This document shows, piece by piece, positions 11,243 through 21,915 of a stretch of DNA of 64,000 nt. The notes beneath the pieces were generated by a model. The model saw only the letters and a program-made list of their open reading frames with translations. It made no database searches and was not told where the DNA came from. The position numbers and the translations under genes were made by a program. How positions within the stretch are numbered: the stretch's first letter is position 1; each line of letters opens with the position of its first letter. The stretch lies in contig NW_027488624.1 in NCBI RefSeq assembly GCF_050948215.1, positions 496,001 to 560,000 of the forward strand, written 5' to 3'. The DNA comes from Halictus rubicundus (lineage: Eukaryota > Arthropoda > Insecta > Hymenoptera > Halictidae).

Positions 11243-11299
11243 GATGATTCGTTCGATGGTTGATGACCACCGATATGATGATTCGTTCGATGGTTGATG
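11243..11299. repeat. Short tandem repeat in the BEL leader, 34-base period
   Basis: The 23-base phrase starting gatgattcgttcgatggttg occurs at 11243 and again at 11277. It lies between the polyprotein start and the larger repeat array. Confidence 0.75.
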
Positions 11300-11324
11300 T
11301 TCACCAAGTCGTTGATAATGATAT

Positions 11325-11653
11325 CGTATGTGACTGCTCTCCTCTGGGATGTCCACTACGGCTGCTGCTTGTTTGACGTACATACACGTCGTTGATTTCT
11401 TCCTTCCGTACGTGGCTGCTCTCCAACAGGATGTCCACTACGGCTCTTTGATGTATGACGTAAATACACGTCGTTGATGTTTGTTTTCCGTACGTGGCTG
11501 CTCTCCAACAGGATGTCCACTACGGCTTGTTTGATGGTCGACGTAAATGCACGTCGTTGATGTCTGTTTTCCGTACGTGGCTGCTCTCCAACAGGATGTC
11601 CACTACGGCTGTCTGATAGTTGACGTAAATGTACGTCAGTGCTTCAATGTTTT
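11325..11653 (-). repeat. Four 82-base tandem repeats in the BEL leader
   Basis: Units begin at 11325, 11407, 11489 and 11572. Each has cgtacgtggctgctctcc, then aggatgtccactacggct, then a variable stretch, then gacgtaaa-tacacgtc-gttgatg. The middle two are most alike and the outer two have diverged. The array fills most of the untranslated leader between primer site and polyprotein, where packaging or dimerisation signals sit in other retroelements. Each unit contains tacgtcaa/ttgacgta-like inverted motifs that could form short stems; their function is inference. Confidence 0.85.
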
Positions 11654-11719
11654 GTTAACAATTATTCACTCGACTGCACTGTTCACTATTGTTCGTATCA
11701 CTTCGATTTTCAATTCAGC

Positions 11720-11737
11720 ATCCGGCTCGAAGGACCA
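11720..11737 (-). other. Primer-binding site, tRNA-Tyr type
   Basis: The plus strand reads ATCCGGCTCGAAGGACCA, one base from the 5' LTR. This is the 3' end of animal tRNA-Tyr (T-stem CCGGC, acceptor TCGAAGG, discriminator A, CCA), so the element RNA is complementary to 18 bases of that tRNA. The match was recognised from the known tRNA-Tyr sequence, whose acceptor begins CCTTCGA. Confidence 0.85.
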
Positions 11738-11738
11738 A

Positions 11739-12392
11739 TGTTGTGGCGTGAGCAAAAGGGGGTTGTCTAATCTTGAGAGAAACTCTCACTGCATGCTCCG
11801 CTTCACTCGCTGACTTAACGGCGAGGGAATATTTATTTTTAATTAAGGTGGATGCTGAATAAGGTGCATTCGAAGAACTGATAACTTAACTTTATTATAA
11901 AAATATAAACGACTAGGTGTTAGGTTACAGAGTGAGTGAATGTGATTTAACGGTAGGTGTTTTCCGGTGGACGGACTGATCGATTCTGATGTCGTGGAAT
12001 GATTTTTTGGAGGACTTGGAGTTTGAGTTGGGGGGTGGTTTGCTGGTCGGTAGATCGTGATTGGTCAATGGGGATTGTAGGCGGTCGGTTTTTGAAGGAG
12101 TTTGATTTGGCTAAAACTTCCTTGCAACGGCTCAAGACCGCGTGGGGTGCCTTACGCAGGTAACGCGACGGTATTGTGCGTTACGGTCATAAAATTGACC
12201 ATCTGCCGGGTTTCGGTCTTTTAACAATTTAGCGTATTGTAAAGTGATTTTTAATCTCCTAATATTCGTTTTCGTCACGTCGGGGTAATAAAGTGATTTA
12301 GTTGACCGGCATTTGGGAAGTTTGAAAATTTTACATTTTCTGGTGTACCTTAATAGGGGTCCGGGTTTATGATTGGTTGTTACGCCGTAACA
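11739..12392 (-). repeat. BEL element 5' LTR
   Basis: Identical in length and sequence to 4849-5502 as far as can be read. It should contain the promoter for the minus-strand transcript. Its outer end tacgccgtaaca abuts the right CATAT duplication. Confidence 0.95.
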
Positions 12393-12397
12393 CATAT
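12393..12397. repeat. Target-site duplication, right copy (CATAT)
   Basis: Exact copy of 4844-4848 outside the right LTR. Confidence 0.9.
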
Positions 12398-12699
12398 CAC
12401 AATAGAATTTGCACAAATGTATATTAGAAATTTTTATAATCTAATGCTCCCAAATTGTAATTCAATGATACGAACACGATTTAATGATACATTATTCTGC
12501 TATATAAATGCGAAGAAGGAGCTTATAAAACCAAATTCGAAATTCAGAAGGTCGCCATTTTGGTAAATAATGAAGTATTTAATTTCGTTTTGTCTATGCC
12601 ATAATTATTATTCATACCGATTGAAATGTTACTTTGTTTTTTGCTATAGTGTCAGCCAATGAAGCACTTTTCTTACATTTCGACTTCAAAAAATTACAT

Positions 12700-12731
12700 T
12701 ATATATAGCCCAAATACAGGGACAGATCAGT
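12700..12731 (+). promoter_or_regulatory. Possible RNA polymerase II core promoter (TATA plus initiator)
   Basis: TATATATA starts at 12700 and an arthropod initiator TCAGT lies at 12727-12731 with its A at 12729, 29 bases downstream of the first T, which is the expected spacing. CGTC-type sequence near +28 weakly resembles a downstream element. The first ATG after it is at 12809. Such matches occur by chance in AT-rich DNA, and this could equally be part of an unrecognised LTR. Confidence 0.25.
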
Positions 12732-12808
12732 AGTGATCTGCGTCGGTGGATCGTTCGTCGTTATACAAATCGTGCGGTTACCAGTAATTCGTTACGACAC
12801 AGTAAAAA

Positions 12809-13018
12809 ATGGGGTCGTACTCTGCCCGAAGCCGACGAATTAAATGGCGCCCCTCCCCCCGGTTGTTCGAACGCAGATTGGAAAAATCGAAACGCGTTGT
12901 GGACATTTCTCAGTCAATGTCAAATACACTATCGGCATCCGCGGGGGCAAACAACCAAAAAGGAACGGTTCGAATCAAATCGAATTTCCGATCTAGTCGA
13001 AATGATTTGAACGAATAG
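12809..13018 (+). CDS. Hypothetical basic 69-residue protein
   Basis: An open frame starting in the insect-like context aaaaaATGg, 80 bases downstream of the possible start site at 12729. The product is rich in arginine and serine (RSRRIKWRPSPRLFERRLEK near the N-terminus), with no membrane segment, signal peptide or known domain. The local DNA is less AT-rich than its surroundings. It may be a short gene, a first exon or chance. Its only support is the promoter-like sequence and start context. Confidence 0.18.
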   Translation: MGSYSARSRRIKWRPSPRLFERRLEKSKRVVDISQSMSNTLSASAGANNQKGTVRIKSNFRSSRNDLNE

Positions 13019-13339
13019 TGTCCTTCTAATCGTAACTCTGCCGTGCACTTCCGGCATAGTGCGCGTGTCTCATGCTTTTTTCATACCGCTCCCTTCGAAC
13101 GCACTAACCTGAGATTGTTGATTCACTGGGCGCATCCGAGTCCGTTCATATATTGATGGCCACGCCATTTACATGGGGTCAAAGCGACCTGCTCGCAAAC
13201 TTAATTTTCTTTTTGTGAAAGCTTTGTCTATGTGTAACGATTACATGAAGTTTAATTTAATATAAATAATACTTGCATATGGAAATAATTTTACATTTAT
13301 TATTACGATGTTCAGTAACAGTGAAACGTACACTCGCGC

Positions 13340-14015
13340 CGGAAAGTATGTTGACACCTTTTCAAGCGGAATAACTTTTTTAAAATTGGTTCAAATGACT
13401 TGAATCTTTTTTAGATGTTACACCAACTAGTTTGCTAGAGAATAACTAAACAAACATTTTTTAGATTGCAATTGATTGGAATGATAAAAAAATGAAAAAA
13501 TTATGATTATTTACTTTTTTATCTGAGCCTATAATGATAATTTAAAAAATGCGTTTTTTAGATTTCGATAACTTATATGCATACTGAAAATTTCAAAAAT
13601 CGGTCAATGTTGCAATGAGCTACAAACGTTTCAAGATGATCACATAAGGAACGAAAAATCTGCGACTTTCACCCTTAAACTCTCATCTTAGGTGTTGGGG
13701 GATAGGGGAGATAGGGGGTTCTATCTTATACCAGGCTATTGGTATAATTATCATTCATTTTAAGTGCCACATTGTATAATACTTTTTTACGTAGTATTTC
13801 ATAATTTATCCGAATTTGGGAAAAAATATTAGATATTCCATTTAAAGAACTGAAAGTGACCCTCATATCTCGAAGAAAAAGCAAAGTAATAAAAAACTGA
13901 TTAGAGCACTGTATGTCTCCCAGAAAACCATGTAACTTTTGTTCGAAACATTTTTTCGTACAGCAAATAACTTACGAGTTATTTGAGATCGTCACGTTAC
14001 GAGACTCACCCTGTA
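13340..14015. repeat. Noncoding dispersed repeat, right end CACCCTGTA
   Basis: The right ~215 bases (13801-14015) match 33717-33930 closely (tatccgaattt, then gtgaccctc-tatctcga, then a C-rich cct-ctgaaaaccatg part). The stretch ends gactcaccctgtatg. The part around 13340 has a phrase (gaaagtatgttgacacc) like other miniature-element starts here, but the left boundary is uncertain. No coding potential is present. Confidence 0.5.
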
Positions 14016-14916
14016 TGCATTGAAATGTTTTCCTCCATACAAATGCAAAATTTCATTTACAGTACATACAATTCTACGTTGTATACCTTTGCAGTTTAAT
14101 AATTTGAAAAAACGTATGTAATAGGTAGACTAACGATCTTTATGCGAAATAAAAATTTTCTGTATTAATTGAAGAAAACAGAAGTAAATAAAAAATCGAT
14201 TTCATCTGTTAATAAGTTTAATCAATTATGAATACATGAAATCTGCAGTCCAGCAATGAACTATTATGAAAGAAAGGGTAAATATGGTTTTCGATCTGAT
14301 ACGGTGTCTCATGCAACGAACATACTCTTTCAAAGTCATGGAGTGTCGGAGTGAAGCAATTAAATGACCGCAAACCATAAAAAGAGCAACTTAAATGAAT
14401 TAAAGAATAGGAAATTTGTAATCGTGTCATTTGCTTTTTCATTGGAAAAGTTAAAGATTCCGCATGCTCATCGAAACTGCAAATGCATTATATCTGCAAT
14501 CTTGTTTCCAATTTTTCGTCGAAATGGGCAAACAGTTTGTAAAAGTCAAACTCGATTCTTGTCGGGCAATCTATAAATAGCGACGTTGTAATCATAACAA
14601 TGCACCAAACTTTTTTTTTATTTTCGTTTCATCAATCTGAATTCTACGCGTCTCGAATTGCTAATTGGATAACGTTCTTAATTAAATTCCATCAATTTAT
14701 CGACAGCACGTTGATACGATCCAATTTAAGCTCGGATCTCTACTTTCATGAATCAAGCATTTCAGAAGAGTTTCACAATTTTGCAAAAGTTTCGACAATT
14801 TTTTTTTATTTCACGCGTCACATGCCACGATGTACGCGTGAGTTTTACACAACTCTACTAGTCCGTGTATAGAATAAATCCCAATCAACGTTTTATTCCA
14901 CACCGAGGTTTGTTTT
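14016..14916. other. Noncoding DNA, no gene recognised
   Basis: Open frames of 70-90 codons (14218-14442 minus, 14364-14576 plus, 14600-14872 plus) overlap or have low-complexity, AT-driven compositions and no family signature. Confidence 0.4.
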
Positions 14917-15127
14917 TAACACTGGAACTACTGATGAGCCGAAATGCCCAGCTTTTAACTTTTTATAAAAATCGCAAGAGTAGATTTGCTGAAATTTAAT
15001 TTATATCATAACGTGTATCGATAGATCAGTTCGTTTGATAATTTTGAACAAAAACATTTTCATATTTGCAATCATTGTCGAACAACAATGTGTGTCATCG
15101 CGAACTGTCTGTTAATCCTAGTATTAA
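14917..15127. mobile_element. Decayed TTAA-flanked miniature element
   Basis: Left end TTAACACTGGAACTACTGAT and right end CCTAGTATTAA resemble the better preserved TTAACACTAG...CTAGTGTTAA element at 57401-57626. TTAA is present at both ends. It is noncoding. Confidence 0.4.
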
Positions 15128-16292
15128 CAAAGATCTGTAATCAATTGGATATTTATGTCTAATCATTTCCTGCATTCAAATACGTGTAATAATTGCTTAA
15201 GACATAAAATATAAAGTGAACTACGTACATAGACTATAAGTGATACAGACTACTTCCCCATACATGTTACAGATTAATATTTATACTGCTATAAATGGTA
15301 TCGAAATATTTTTTTCTAACTTTTCTAAGAAAAGACCCATTCATATCATAAAGATATGAGTTAACGTCAGTTTAAGCATAGAAAACAGAGAGTGAGTTCA
15401 CTTTTTACATTTACTTTTACTTATAAAATGTTTGTTTCTATTACAATCTACAGGTTAATTATATAAAACTTTGAGGTATAAAGCTAATCCCTAGTATCCT
15501 ATCTTCAATTTTAATTTGGATGTATAAGTTTACTGTTAAATAAAAAAAAAAAAAAATGAGAAATAACGTAATGACTATTATGTGTTTTTTGGCTAAAATG
15601 TGGTGATTGATTAAGGTACTATTTGTTCATGGTAAAAAGGACTACAAAATAGAGATAACAATCTTGTAAATGAAGAATGCGAATGACCAAAAAAGTCAAT
15701 TTTTAGCGTAATAGAATCAAGATTGACAGAATAAGTTGATTACAATGGTGCTTACTTTGACCAATATGTTCATTTAGAAAGAAAGTTACGTTCGTTTAAT
15801 GTTACTGTTATAAATTGAACATTTCATATGCAACAATCTAATAGGCTCATGTAGTAGCATGTACAAAACCATACAAATCTGTGTTGTGAAAAGATTAGCT
15901 CATAACATGTTATTTGTCGTTAAATTGTAATTTATAATCATACGAACTATAACAGAAATACTAATAAAAATATAAACACCAATTTCGAGCTGCTCCAATA
16001 CTGAATAGAAGACTGCTAATGTTTTTCTAAAAACCAAATGCTCACATTTTGTTTTTATTATTCATATGGTAGGACGTACTGCTATTTTTATTTTTTAGTG
16101 CATTACAATCGTTACAAGACGGTTCGTCCACGACATTAATTATATTGTATAAATAAAGTTACGAATAATAATTCACACTTCTATTACATATTAAGTGGAC
16201 ATGGCCCCTTGGTAGAACAAGTTTTATATTTCCGTATTATTAATGTTCATGACGCAGCGAGAACGTTCTTGTAACTTCAATAAACGGAGCTC
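15128..16292. other. AT-rich noncoding DNA, nothing recognised
   Basis: It contains a 14-A run near 15542 and no credible gene. Scattered AATAAA-like words have no associated frame. Confidence 0.4.
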
Positions 16293-16709
16293 GTGGTGGA
16301 GAACTCAGACTATATTTTGTCAGCATCTCTATACTTTCTTTTTTCGATCATACTTCGATCGGTCCCCGGAGAACGGAGGATAAGCGAACTTTTGGTAAAG
16401 GTAGACGAGCAGTTGCAGCCACGTGGTTGGACAACCGGGTCGAACAGAGGAAAGTTGGTAGTAGGAAATGCGAAGAAGGTTCTATCTGTATATTCGTATT
16501 ATCTCAAGCTCGGTGACACTTTGAAAAAGTTCCAAGTATCGATCAGCACTGTGTCGTTCGCTAAGAAAATCATCTTGCACCAGCCACTTCGGCTTTGTAT
16601 TCCAATCTTTCGAAAACTTGCTGCCCAAACACGGTTACGTATAATTAACATTATAATCACACACCAGACACCCAGCAAACAAGATTCTGGTTCGACAATG
16701 ATAATATAA
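16293..16709 (+). CDS. Hypothetical 138-residue open frame
   Basis: One of the longer frames outside transposons. The N-terminal ~25 residues are hydrophobic (LSASLYFLFSIILRSV), followed by a basic stretch with GERRISELLVKVDEQ and no recognised motif. Codon use is unremarkable, and no promoter, splice site or neighbouring frame supports expression. It may be an exon, a transposon fragment or chance; chance is favoured. Confidence 0.12.
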   Translation: MVENSDYILSASLYFLFSIILRSVPGERRISELLVKVDEQLQPRGWTTGSNRGKLVVGNAKKVLSVYSYYLKLGDTLKKFQVSISTVSFAKKIILHQPLRLCIPIFRKLAAQTRLRIINIIITHQTPSKQDSGSTMII

Positions 16710-16956
16710 TAACTGGAAATAAGAAATACGAATTTTCTAAATTAATTGTGACAGTCAGAATTCTGTAATAAAATAAAACTGTACCTTTTCATTTAATGAT
16801 ATGAATAAATTTTGTCAAAGTCTGTGACTAGACTCTTAAATTCTTCTAATCTCAGTCAATCTACATTTTCAACAGGCTTCTAGTTTGAGGACAAGAAAAA
16901 AAGTTTTCCTTTCAGCCGTTTCAATGATTGTCAGCAATGGCAGTCATCCATCGATG

Positions 16957-17254
16957 TACGGGGAGTAAAGAAATATTTGGTCTTGGCTCCCATAGGAAAA
17001 TTTTACATCTTCATATCGATGTAGATCTGTAAAAAATAAGTGCCACAAAATTGTCCTTGATCTTGAATTTCAAGGCCAAATTTTGTTTTATCGACCTGAC
17101 GCGTAGAATACAATGCAATAAACAAAAAACTTGACCTTGAAATTCAAGGTCAAGCACAATTTTGCGGCAACTTTTTTTTACACATCTTCGTCGATCCGAA
17201 GATGTAGGATACTCCTATGGCAGCCAAGACCAAACATTTCTTTACATCTTGCAT
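16957..17254. mobile_element. Fold-back miniature element, family M1
   Basis: Two arms of about 120 bases are inverted relative to each other: gtaaagaaatatttggtctt at 16965 pairs with aagaccaaacatttctttac ending near 17245. Inner parts share atcttcatatcgatg/atcttcgtcgatcc and ttgaatttcaagg. A second copy lies at 27444-27682. It is noncoding, about 300 bases, and the outer ends are decayed. Confidence 0.65.
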
Positions 17255-18156
17255 CAACAAAAGGCCGTTTAAAAAAAAATGGCGAATACAGTTAAGAGTT
17301 GTGTCAATGTTACTGTTAAAAATCGTAATGTTTCACTGACTAATTATCATTGAAAAAATCCGGAAAACATTGTACGTGCTCAGATAGTCGAGATGGTCTA
17401 CTCCCTTAATTCGGACACGGGAGTTTCTTCTGTAATTCATTCCACTTCAACGAGGAAAGCCGTCAATTTGGAGTGATATATGATAAACCACTTACGAATT
17501 GGTTATCGCATCAGTCTTACTTTTTCACCCGTGCAGTATTGCACTGTCAGTGCGTTTAATGCAAGTACCATCTGCATAATATCCACTCGTAAATCCAGGG
17601 AAAGCCTGCCGCTAGCCCAGAAACCCCCCGCTATGTACGTACGAGGCTAGCTGGATGATCCCCGGGATTTTATTTTCAGAATCTCCCGGGAATATAGGAA
17701 GGGACTTGTCGGCGTGAGTAAACGGGTGTGAGGTGTAATATCGGCATTAATTATATTACCCCCGCATAATAGGCAAGCCGCTTTAGTGCCTAATTATTTC
17801 GTGATTGGTCTATCCCTTTCGAGAAGCGGACGCCTTCTCGGAATAAATTGCAGCCCGTAATATTTTCCGAATACAGAATCCCCTAATGCGCCTGTTGACG
17901 GGGCTGACATATTTTGTTTAGTATATCGTTGATGGAATAGCCGGACAAAATACACGCTGCCTCACCACGCTGCCTAACCTAACCACATTATCCCATTTAT
18001 CGTTCTTAATAGATAACTGTCGAAAGAAAGCTCTCTTTACAATAGAATAACTTGCTTAACCCCTAACTGGTATACTAGGGTCTTTTGTGACCCCAACAAT
18101 ATTTCTGTACACTAACGTTCTCTTTTGTATTCTACTATAATTGCAATTATCATGTT
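17255..18156. other. Noncoding; GC-richer single-copy-looking block at 17560-17960
   Basis: No gene. The block 17560-17960 is clearly less AT-rich, contains CCCGGGATTTTATTTTCAGA-type sequence and CpGs, and has no match elsewhere in the window. It could be conserved regulatory DNA. A decayed piggyBac-like end (TTAACCCCTAACTGG) lies near 18057. Confidence 0.35.
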
Positions 18157-18528
18157 TCTTCAACTTCTTTCCAGAACATTTGGACCATTTACTCTTACAA
18201 AGATCAAAGACTTATTTAGTTCTTCAAGGTGGGAATATTTTCCATCGCGATTGACCTTCAACGATCTTGAATGACCTTGAGCCATAGGTCACTGGTACGT
18301 GTCATACACGCCTTATTAGATAGTACATAGAAAAGTACGTCATTCTAATTTAAAAAACGGAGTTGTCCTGCATTCATCCTCTACGCGTCCATCTACAAAA
18401 AAACTATTAGCGTAGAATTATTTTCACCCTCGAAACCACGCAAGTTTCGTCTGATGCATTTATTCCATCGCCAATAGCAATCGAGTTATTCAGGAGGTCT
18501 GTTTTAGGTGTCTCACCCTGTACAATTA
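18157..18528. repeat. Decayed miniature element with tgaccttga phrases
   Basis: It contains ttgaccttcaacgatcttg and aatgaccttgagcc, the aaaaaacggagttg phrase also seen near 54830, and a right end gtctcaccctgtacaa. It is one of a group of related noncoding repeats. The left boundary is uncertain. Confidence 0.4.
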
Positions 18529-19237
18529 AAGGAATCTGAGAAGATTTATACAGAACTTTAGAAAGGTCCCAGTACAACACTTCGTAATCCGAGTGAACAC
18601 TGTACTGCTTAAGGGTTGAAATGTAACTAAACGACTTGAATCGCTTTCAGGAGTTAGAACGATTAGTTGACGCATAAAAGAAATTTTTAAGAAATTTTCA
18701 ATCTGTCGGAATCGCGAAAAAAATATTAGTAGATGCTTTTTAAGTTTCTTGTCTGGGCCTATATTGAAAATTTGAAACTTCCGTTTGATAGATTTGTGTC
18801 AGATATACAGAGTGTGTCAAAAAGTATTGAAAATCCGGAAAGGGATGATTTCTTTTCTTTTTATTGTTTTGAGTAGAGGGGGTTGAAATGCATTTACGCA
18901 CTACTTCCAGGGATCATCGCAACCCCGGGAAAGCGAGGGACTCCCCGGTGATTGTTCCCGTGAGGGGTACTATTTGCAAACTGGGACTACCCTCTAAACA
19001 TTCTCCCTCCACTGACCTCCTCCTAGTTACCCTGGGGGCTATGCTTCTTCATCGAGGCACCTTTGCCATCTCGCGCTGGAGCATTTTGATTTCGAGATAT
19101 TAATGAAAAATACAAACCAATTAGAGTGCGGCTAACACCTACTCGGCGAGAAGCCACGCGGAACGTACCGTCAGCGTCGCGCTGTTGTTGAGTCGTAAAC
19201 AAGAGAAGAAAAAGAAATTGATTTTAACTCTTTGCGG
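18529..19237. other. Noncoding DNA flanking a broken DNA transposon
   Basis: Near 18797 TACAGAGTGTGTCAAAAAG resembles the outer end of a TA-flanked element. The GC-richer part 18895-19100 gives a 71-codon frame (18888-19103) without any known domain. Confidence 0.35.
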
Positions 19238-20816
19238 GTTAACTTTGTTTTTTCAAATGGAAACCTATATTTTTTATTATGGGATCTTACTCTACTTAAA
19301 AAGACCAGCAATTTTCGTAGGATACTTTTTTTTTATCCGCGCACTAGTTTCGGAGATATTTAAAGAGAAGTAGAGCGAGTCATAGTTGTACCGCGAGAAA
19401 GTTTGTAATTACTTTATAACTATAACAAATTTTCAAAATGTTTTCCGTTTTTTCTAAACAATAAGACAGACGATTCTCAAATTCTGAACGAACATTTTTG
19501 ATGGTATCTGTCGGAATAGCTCTACATTCCTGTACAATTCTGCGATGCAAATTGTTGACGCTTTCTGGCTGTGTTCTCTAAACAACAGACTTTAAGTGTC
19601 CCCACAAAAAGAAGTCGACTGGAGTTAGATCTTAGTGGGAATCGATTGTTTAACCACTGGCGAACTGGTAACGTGGGGGAGCACTATCGTGTTGAAAGTA
19701 CAAAAGTTTTTCACTTAACAGAAAATTGCCGTCTTCATCTGTTTGGTTTTCAAGATTTTTTGTTATAAGTGGATCAATGTCGTCCAGTGAATTTAAATAC
19801 AGATTGCCATTCAAATTCTCTTGGAAAAACAGAGGACCTATAATAACATTTCCTAACATAAATAAATGTTTTTAATTGGATTAGGAGTGACGTTGATCAT
19901 ATTTGTTAATTCCTCACAAAACTCAATCCGCCTGTCAAAGTCATCTTTCAACAACTTTTGATGCAACTGCATTTTATAAGGATGAAACTTGTTATGTTTA
20001 AGTAATTTGTGCACAGATCCCACTGATACAACAGTTACCATTGAAACTTGTCGAATTGAACTAGTAGGATTCACAGTGAACTGTCCTATAATTCCGATTT
20101 TATCAGCTTCTTTTATGAATTTTGGCTGGTTTCTTTTTAAATTTGTCACCGATCCTGTTTCCTTAAACTTTGCAACTAATTGTAACACGTACGTATGAGA
20201 AACATGTGTATCAGGATGTCTGTCATTAAACGTAGCAGCAGTTCGACGAGCACACTCATCAGGTCCATCAATAAAAATTATTTCTACTCATTCTTTTAAA
20301 GAATACACCATTTTATACAATTGATTGTACTACGATATAATATCTCTTATTACGATGATTCACACTTGACTAAATAGTACAATCTTATATTGAAAGACAG
20401 ACAACATAAACAAGAGATCAATAGAGGACAATTTTGTTTTCAAAAGTACGTGCTAGTACAACTGAAAAAGATCAACGATTTGCGTCAAAGAATTTTACAC
20501 AATAATATGCCTCGCTCTACTTCCCTTTAAATATCTCCGAAACTAGTGCAAGGATAAAAAAAAAAGTATCCTACGAAAATTGCTGGTCTTGTTACGTAGA
20601 ATAAGATCCCACAATAAACAATATAGGATTCCATTTGAAAAAACAAAGTTGACCTTAAAATGACCTTGAAAACGCCACCCAAATAAAAAACTGATACTGC
20701 CTCCCTCTTTCCCCCTCGAAATCCTTGGACACGTGTTTTACACTTTTTTAATATCTTTCATAACTTTTGTAGATATTCGGCTGGAAAGTTATCAAATGAA
20801 CACCTTGTATATGAAG
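19238..20816 (-). mobile_element. Tc1/mariner-superfamily DNA transposon, broken
   Basis: Inverted repeats of about 145 bases flank a damaged transposase: 19239-19380 (aactttgttttttcaaatgg ... gtagagcgag) pairs with 20507-20652 (ctcgctctac ... aaacaaagttgac). The right end continues outward to caccttgtata near 20816; the matching left outer end is missing or replaced. Coding remains lie on the minus strand. The element cannot move by itself. Confidence 0.7.
19450..20290 (-). pseudogene. DUF4817/DDE_3-type transposase, frameshifted
   Basis: Two open pieces on the minus strand are fragments of one protein. The upstream piece (20188-19853) has a helix-turn-helix-like region with FKETGSVTNLKR, then SIRQVS and SVGSVHKLLKHNKFHPYKM, the DNA-binding half of this family. 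The next (19859-19650) has FFQENLNGNLYLNSL and LLYFQHDSAPPRY, which carries the second catalytic aspartate of the DDE fold. Beyond it the expected WIGRR and SPDLTPLD motifs are scrambled and stops intervene. It is nonfunctional. Confidence 0.7.
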
Positions 20817-21640
20817 CAAAGTGTTTATACGATGCTATAGGTTACTGAAAAGTTGAAATATGAATTTGATACTCGTTCCACGCGCTAAATAATATTTCTA
20901 TACAAGCGCAGTCATTCATAGTGTTTGCACGTATGTATGTATACTATTCCGGCAGTCCTCACCGAGCATTCGTAGCAAACACATAAATTTTAATTGCGAG
21001 CGTAATATAAATACTCCGACGAAAAAGAAATTGAATTGCTCTTCGGCTTAAAAAATCGGTCAGTGAATTTCATTTTGTTTAGCCCGGCCGCATTTCATTA
21101 CACCGGCGTCGTTGCGTTATCATAAATCTCATTTGCCTGGGTAATTCTGCTCCGGAGTATAATTTTGGCCGCGCACGCGTGAGCTTTTGTAATTACGGAA
21201 CCATGCAAAAGAAAAAGCGTGTTCGCCAAGTTAATTTCCTTTGTAAAACACCGACGGATTGCAACGTTCAACGTGCGACGATGAACTCGAATTTAGTTGA
21301 CAGCCGAAGTGAATTAGAAGGGCGGACACAAAAGTGTCCGATTACCTTTTGTCCAATTCGTTCTGTAAACCGAAATTAAACGGCCGCCGTCACCGTTGCA
21401 CAATGTTTTTTCACGAAATTATAATCCTCGTATTTCCGTACCCTTTCTACGGCAGCATATTTCAAGCACCAATGAAACACCGATCAATTTCTGTCTGCGA
21501 CGAATAATTTATATACCAGTGCCCTTTCATCTGTATTTCGGATATTCCTCCGACTGTAACACGCCATTCTGAATAACGAAACTGTAGACCTGAAATTCTC
21601 ATTTCACAAAAATAACCAGTCCCGCCATTAGTTGACTACA
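20817..21640. other. Single-copy-looking noncoding block, CpG-richer at 21060-21400
   Basis: 21060-21400 is CpG-richer than its surroundings (agcccggccgcatttc, ggccgcgcacgcgtgagc, aaacggccgccgtcaccg) and has no repeat partner in the window. The 66-codon frame at 21179-21379 shows no domain. It could be conserved regulatory or intronic DNA. Confidence 0.35.
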
Positions 21641-21915
21641 GGGTGTTTCCGAAATCGCGGTACAAGTGGCTAGATGGTGATTCTATATGCAAAAAGTAGT
21701 CGAAAAGAAGGAGCAACATTTTTTAGTTCGACGCCTCATTTTCGAGAAAAACGAGTTTGAATATTCGCCAAGTTCGTGTGCTCTAGTACAGGCCTGAGCA
21801 ACATCTTCCCCGCCGTCGTTTCACGACCCCCACTACCAGTATGCAGATTCCAAATGGAACTTCATATTACCCTACCGTGCTTTAACCTCGTATATAGGTT
21901 CCTATATGCCCCCCC
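21641..21915. repeat. Miniature-element end plus dispersed repeat R1
   Basis: 21641-21780 begins acagggtgtttccgaaatcg, a miniature-element end. 21786-21915 (acaggcctgagcaac ... taccctaccgtgcttttaa ... C-rich run) matches 37856-38240 in segments. The R1 family is noncoding and carries a C-rich tract. Confidence 0.5.

Larger units (their letters stand above)
4844..12397 (-). mobile_element. Full-length BEL/Pao LTR retrotransposon
   Basis: A complete 7544-base element (4849-12392), transcribed on the minus strand, lies between CATAT duplications at 4844-4848 and 12393-12397. In transcription order it has the 5' LTR (11739-12392), a tRNA-Tyr primer site, a leader with 82-base tandem repeats, one long Gag-Pol frame (11071-5774), a 271-base untranslated stretch, a purine-rich tract and the 3' LTR (4849-5502). 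The two LTRs are identical by line-by-line comparison and the polyprotein is open, so insertion was recent. No envelope-like frame follows pol. BEL/Pao rests on domain order and on the family-specific DUF1759, peptidase and DUF5641-like segments. Confidence 0.95.

Noticed and set aside
11325..11653. CRISPR-like or satellite array
   Set aside because: The repeats are contiguous 82-base units inside a retrotransposon leader, with no spacer logic.
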